From NCBI RefSeq assembly GCF_014898055.3, contig NW_023604861.1:99636083-99700082 (forward strand): a stretch of DNA of 64,000 nucleotides. The letters run 5' to 3'. Of this stretch, positions 60,207 to 64,000 are shown one piece after another. Origin of the DNA: Talpa occidentalis (lineage: Eukaryota > Chordata > Mammalia > Eulipotyphla > Talpidae). Position numbers and translations under genes: made by a program. Within the stretch, counting starts at the first letter, position 1, and each line of letters opens with the position of its first letter. The notes beneath the pieces are model-generated. The model saw nothing but the letters and a program-made list of their open reading frames with translations, made no database searches and was not told where the DNA came from.

Positions 60207-61922
60207 AGACTTCAAACTATACTACAAAGCCATAATCATCAAAACTGCATGGTATTGGAACAAGAACAGACATACAGACCAATGGAATCGAATAGAAAAT
60301 CCAGAAATAAACCCACAGATTTATGGTCAACTAATCTTTGACAAAGGAGCAAAGACTATGCATTGGAGCAAAGAAAGTTTGTTCAATAAATGGTGCTGGG
60401 AAAACTGGGTCGCTACATGCAAAAGAATGAAGCTTGACCACTACCTCACACCATACACAAAAATCAACTCAAAATGGATTAAAGAACTAGACATAAGACC
60501 TGAAACCATAAAATACATAGAAGGAAATATAGGCGAAACACTACGGGATTTGCACATCAAAGACATCTTTACAGACACATCACCCAAAGCAGTGATAGTG
60601 AAGGCAAAGATCAACAGCTGGGACTACATCAAATTAAAGAGCTTCTGCACAGCAAAAGAGACAATAACAAAAACAAAGAGAAACCCCACCAACTGGGAGA
60701 ACATTTTTGCACCCAACACTAATGATAAAGGACTGATCACAAAAATCTGCAAAGAGCTGATGAGACTCAGCAACAACAAAGAAAATAATCCAGTCAAAAA
60801 ATGGGCAGAAGAGCTAAAAAGAAACTTCTCTGAAGAGGAAATGCAAATGGCCAACAGACATATGAAAAAATGTTCAACATCACTTGTAATCAGGGAAATG
60901 CAAATCAAAACTACCATGAGAGGGCCTCCCCGGTGGCGCAGCGGTTGAGCGCTGGATTGCGAACCTGCCCGCGGCCTCTGCGGCGCCGGTTCGATCCCCG
61001 GCTGCTCCCCCGCCAACGGAGGAGGGTCCTGCATGGCGCGCAGACCTCTCCTGCCGCCCGCTGCTCCCCTCAGCAGTGTACTTCGGTCCTTCTGCCTGCT
61101 CTGCTCCCCGCTCTGGCTCTGGTGAATTCTCTCACCCTCCCGCGCTTCTGACTGTACCCAGTGCATGTATAAACAAACAAACAGATAAATAAATAAAAAT
61201 AAAAAAAAAAAAAAAAAAAAAAAAAACTACCATGAGATACCATCTCACACCAGTGAGAATGGCACATATTAAAAAAACTAGCAACAACAAATGTTGGCGA
61301 GGATGTGGAGAAAAAGGAACTCTTGTGCACTGTTGGTGGGAGTGCAAACTGGTCCAACCACTATGGAGAGCTGTGTGGAGATTTCTGGACCTACTAAACA
61401 TAGAGCTTCCATATGATCCAGCAATTCCACTCCTAGGTATTTACCCAAAGGACACAGAAACATCAATTCCAAAGAGCACCTGCACTCCTATGTTTATAGC
61501 AGCACTGTTTACAATAGCTAAGCTTTGGAAACAACCCAAATGCCCAAAAATAGATGACTGGATCAAGAAGATGTGGTACATATATACCATGGAATATTAC
61601 TCAGCATTCAAAAAAGATAAACACATGCAATTTGCAGCAACATGGATGGCACTGGAAGGGATCATGCTCAGCGAAATAAGCCAAAAAGAAAAAGAAAAAT
61701 ACCGGATGCTCTCACTCATAGCAGGAATCTAGAAAACTTAAATAAGGGACCAGGAAAATGAATATAAGAAAGTGAAAATCAAAATCAACAAAAAAACTAT
61801 GAACCAGAGACACTTTTTGGGGGGTGGGGGGGCGGGAGGGGAAGGATTGGGGTCAGAATGGGGCGTTTGCAATTGTATGGGGGAATATAAAAATAAAATT
61901 TAATATTTAAAAAAAAAAAAAA
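60207..61922 (+). mobile_element. LINE-1 3' end, same young family, split by a SINE
   Basis: Starts at about AGACTTCAAACTAT and runs through the C-terminal part of ORF2, a G-rich 3' UTR piece (61820-61850) and ATAAAATTTAATATTTAAAA. It matches the copy at 27137-28460 closely, with only scattered changes. A SINE at 60922-61222 with 15-bp duplications interrupts ORF2. The ORF is otherwise open on both sides of the SINE, and the 49-bp segment missing from the other copy is present (60670-60718). It is truncated at the 5' end and inactive. The element landed in an older repeat that resumes at 62185. Confidence 0.88.
60922..61222 (+). mobile_element. tRNA-derived SINE, younger subfamily, inside the LINE-1 at 60207
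   Basis: Perfect A box TGGCGCAGCGG (60934-60944) and B box GGTTCGATCCC (60988-60998), long uninterrupted A run. The exact 15-bp duplication AAAACTACCATGAGA at 60907-60921 and 61223-61237 is L1 sequence present once in the other L1 copy, so the insertion is later than the L1. Confidence 0.95.
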
Positions 61923-62184
61923 AATCTATGGAGAAAGGTAAATCCTGAATTAAACATAAACATACAAGAAAAAGACCATGAAAAAAAAAAAAAAAGAAAT
62001 TTAACAGAATCCACTGAAAATTTGTTTTGATATTTAAATTTCTGTTAATATGATTGCCATGAATAGCTTTCCCAAAATTGTAAATTATATTTTCTACAAC
62101 TAATATTCTCTAAGGATTTCCCCCTTACTCTGTAATAAAAGAATATGGTTCTCATATCAAAAAAAAAAAAAAAAAAAAAAAAAA
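61923..62184 (+). repeat. Non-L1 sequence with two further poly(A) tracts after the LINE-1 (possible 3' transductions)
   Basis: After the L1 tail (A run to 61924) come about 55 bp, a second A run at 61980-61995, then about 160 bp ending TAATAAAAGAATATGG, 11 more bases and a third A run of about 24 at 62160-62183. AATAAA about 20 bp before the A run is the arrangement of a genuine polyadenylated 3' end. The surrounding old repeat resumes only after 62185, so the whole block seems to belong to the insertion. Readthrough (serial 3' transduction) is the likeliest reading; a separate processed 3' UTR fragment is the alternative. Confidence 0.5.
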
Positions 62185-62440
62185 GAAAATAATAAAGCTC
62201 TTTAGAGAGGTAAGTAGGGGGCTGTTCACACAGGGCAATGTTAAAGTTTGGACTTTATTGGAGAGGCCACATTTAAAACAGAGAGCAACATAGTCACATG
62301 AAGTTTTAAAAAGATCCCTCGTTGCCGTGTGAAAAGTGGATATGGACTGGTGTAGGATGTCACTGTATTGAGACATTTATGGTCCCTGACCTAGACCAAG
62401 ATGGTGGTGTTGACAGGAAGATAATGAGATGTGTCTGGGA

Positions 62441-64000
62441 CAAGATGCACTGCAGGTACACTATTTCTGTGTTACTATCTCAAAAATCTCTACATTTAAT
62501 CAGATTTCCTCTCAAGACACTTAGCCCTATTTCCATTTGTTTCTGGTTACTGACATTATCAGAGAAGCAGTTGGAGATATGGGTCTAAGTTCTGGAGAAG
62601 AAACCTATCTGGAGGTACTTTTTTGAGATAACAACACCAAAACCATCATTGAAATCATGGGGTAGGTCTGTAGGATAAAGAGAACTTAGAGAACTCTGAG
62701 AAAGACCTCGAGGCAAAAAGATCCTACTAAAGAAACAGCCAGTCTTGCATAGGCTGTACTTATCAATTACCAGTTACAAGAATAATTTTGTTCTAGCTAA
62801 ATTTAATTAAATATTCCTTTTGGATCAGAAAAAATACTTCAGCAGGTGTTTTGGTTTCCAGCATACATATGTGTAGAAATAACAAGTAGGACATTTTATT
62901 TCAAATTTGGTAGACGTGCTTTGGAGTTGACTGGCTGAATGAGAATGAAGGAGGATCCAGGCATTTGATTTAAGCTCATGGGTTAAGGCATGAAACTTTT
63001 CTTTGCCAGAGCAAGACCTGAGAATCTTCCACTTCTCTGAGACTCAGATTTGCTGGAAGATGAATTAGAGTCCTAGAGAGGGATACTAATTTGGCCTGTT
63101 GAATGGAAATGATGAAAACAATTGGATTCCATGGCTGGATTAGGGCTTGGAATCAGTTTGTTGATCAGAAAAAAAAAAAATAATAGAATGACTCAAACTT
63201 TTACTTAACACCATCCCTGTGTGATAAGTAAATGCCAAAGATCTACTGCGGCTAAGCTGGGGAGTAGAGGACTCAGGTAACACCCATGGCCACATGCAAT
63301 ACCTGAGATCTTGTTAGTAATAATTATTACCCTGGCTTTTTAAAAAATGTGCAATTAAAGACAGAGAGCATATGGCCCTAATAGCTGCATGGGATCTGTC
63401 TACTTGAGATTTTTTTATTTGTGGATGTGATTAAATTCAAATAAGTCAGTTGAGAGGAAACAAGCATTTGAATTTAGTCATATAATTAGAATTTTGATTA
63501 GTGGCCAGTTAGTATTGACGCAACCAAATTAAATAACAGTGCATGAGTTACTGGATGTACTTAGTTTCTACTCCCCTCCCCCTCCCGCCCTCAAGTTAAT
63601 GACTCTCTTCTTCAACTGGAAATTTCAACTCTACCATCAGTTATTTTTTATAAACATAATTTCAAACTTACAGAAAGTTTGCAAGAATAATACAGAAAAT
63701 TCCTATATACTCTTTATCCAGATTTACCAATTTTTAACATTTTGCCACATTTATTTGATCAATTATTTTATTTTATACCCTCTCTCTCCTTCCTCCCTCC
63801 CTTCACACATTGTTTTTTTCCTGAATTATTTGCAATTACATAACAGTATCATGTCTCTTTACTCCTTAATACATTGGCTTGTATTTTTCAAGAACAACGA
63901 TATTCTCTTAATATAACCACATTAAATTTATAAAGTTCAGACATTTAGCACTAGTCTACTTCTATCTCTATATTTCAACTTTGTTAGTTGTCTCAATAAT
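62441..64000. other. Intron, mostly unrecognised
   Basis: Bases 63640-63960 (ATAATTTCAAACTTACAGAA, CCAATTTTTAACATTTTGCC) resemble an old L1 3' end in reverse. No further VWA3B exon detected. Confidence 0.35.

Larger units (their letters stand above)
59690..62440 (+). repeat. Old mammalian relic split by the young LINE-1 block
   Basis: 59690-60206 (ACCTTACATCCTAGAGAGGG, GTATGTCAGGTACGGTG) and 62185-62440 (AAGTTTGGACTTTATTGGAG, GTTTTAAAAAGATCCCTCG) read as two parts of one relic in the same order, interrupted by 60207-62184. Strand is nominal. Confidence 0.45.
1..64000 (+). other. VWA3B: VWA3B gene, internal part (13 exons, open at both ends)
   Basis: Thirteen exons (3367-3505, 4948-5079, 12096-12194, 18827-19009, 22430-22560, 24512-24669, 30075-30191, 32534-32621, 32712-32868, 43329-43447, 48090-48140, 50473-50677, 59308-59419) total 1691 bp and read as one frame of 563 codons, starting one base and ending one base into split codons. 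Every junction phase agrees and no stop occurs. Seen directly: AG acceptors, GT donors (one GC), a VWA domain with MIDAS, then a lysine/serine linker, a conserved central region and a GQKVIARCDENGFYFP block typical of DUF4537. Family knowledge: VWA3B is a roughly 1,300-residue intracellular VWA protein whose function is poorly known. VWA3A is the main alternative; the DUF4537 start after the VWA region favours VWA3B. The first and last exons lie outside the window. Promoter and 3' end are therefore not visible. Confidence 0.85.

Noticed and set aside
62159..62184. End of a VWA3B transcript (AATAAA followed by A run)
   Set aside because: A 24-base genomic A run is a retroposition tail, and the reading frame at 59419 still needs further exons.

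Overview
The window is nuclear DNA of a eutherian mammal. The evidence is a protein-coding gene split into short exons by large introns with GT/GC-AG splice sites, many LINE-1 pieces, LTRs, MIR-like relics, and a lineage-specific tRNA-derived SINE family present in 14 copies. I cannot name the species. The SINE head resembles tRNA-derived SINEs of laurasiatherian mammals, but that is only an impression.

One gene spans the whole window on the + strand. I read it as the middle of VWA3B (von Willebrand factor A domain-containing protein 3B). Thirteen exons between 3367 and 59419 join with perfect phase agreement into one reading frame of 563 codons. It is open at both ends, so the gene starts before and ends after the window. 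The first four exons encode a VWA domain with a complete metal-binding MIDAS. The next exons are a serine/lysine-rich linker, a conserved helical central part and the start of a DUF4537-type (Tudor-like) segment. One exon (30075-30191) has a GC instead of GT splice donor and lies in symmetric phase, so it could be skipped without breaking the frame. A decayed second copy of the exon at 43329 lies 1.4 kb upstream of it, around 41880-41993.

The introns hold the rest. In the intron before 22430 sits a full-length, intact-ORF retrocopy of the splicing factor gene SYF2 (20590-21602), flanked by a 21-bp target-site duplication that overlaps the duplication of a SINE inserted next to it. Two 3' LINE-1 copies of the same young family lie at 26368-28517 (5'-inverted, with a probable 3' transduction) and 60207-62184 (split by a SINE and followed by stacked poly(A) tracts). 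Two copies of a ~460-bp LTR lie at 51055 and 55907 on the minus strand, and another LTR-like element is at 31457-32351.

SINEs are common in 1-29 kb and scarce between 29 and 52.7 kb. The blocks 11-12 kb, 15-16.9 kb, 33-35.5 kb, 36.3-41 kb, 43.5-48 kb and 53.7-58 kb hold mostly single-copy-looking intron sequence. No CRISPR, operon or bacterial feature is present, and I found no convincing new molecular system. The most interesting items are the GC-donor exon, the dead duplicate exon, the intact SYF2 retrocopy and the SINE/LINE transduction events.
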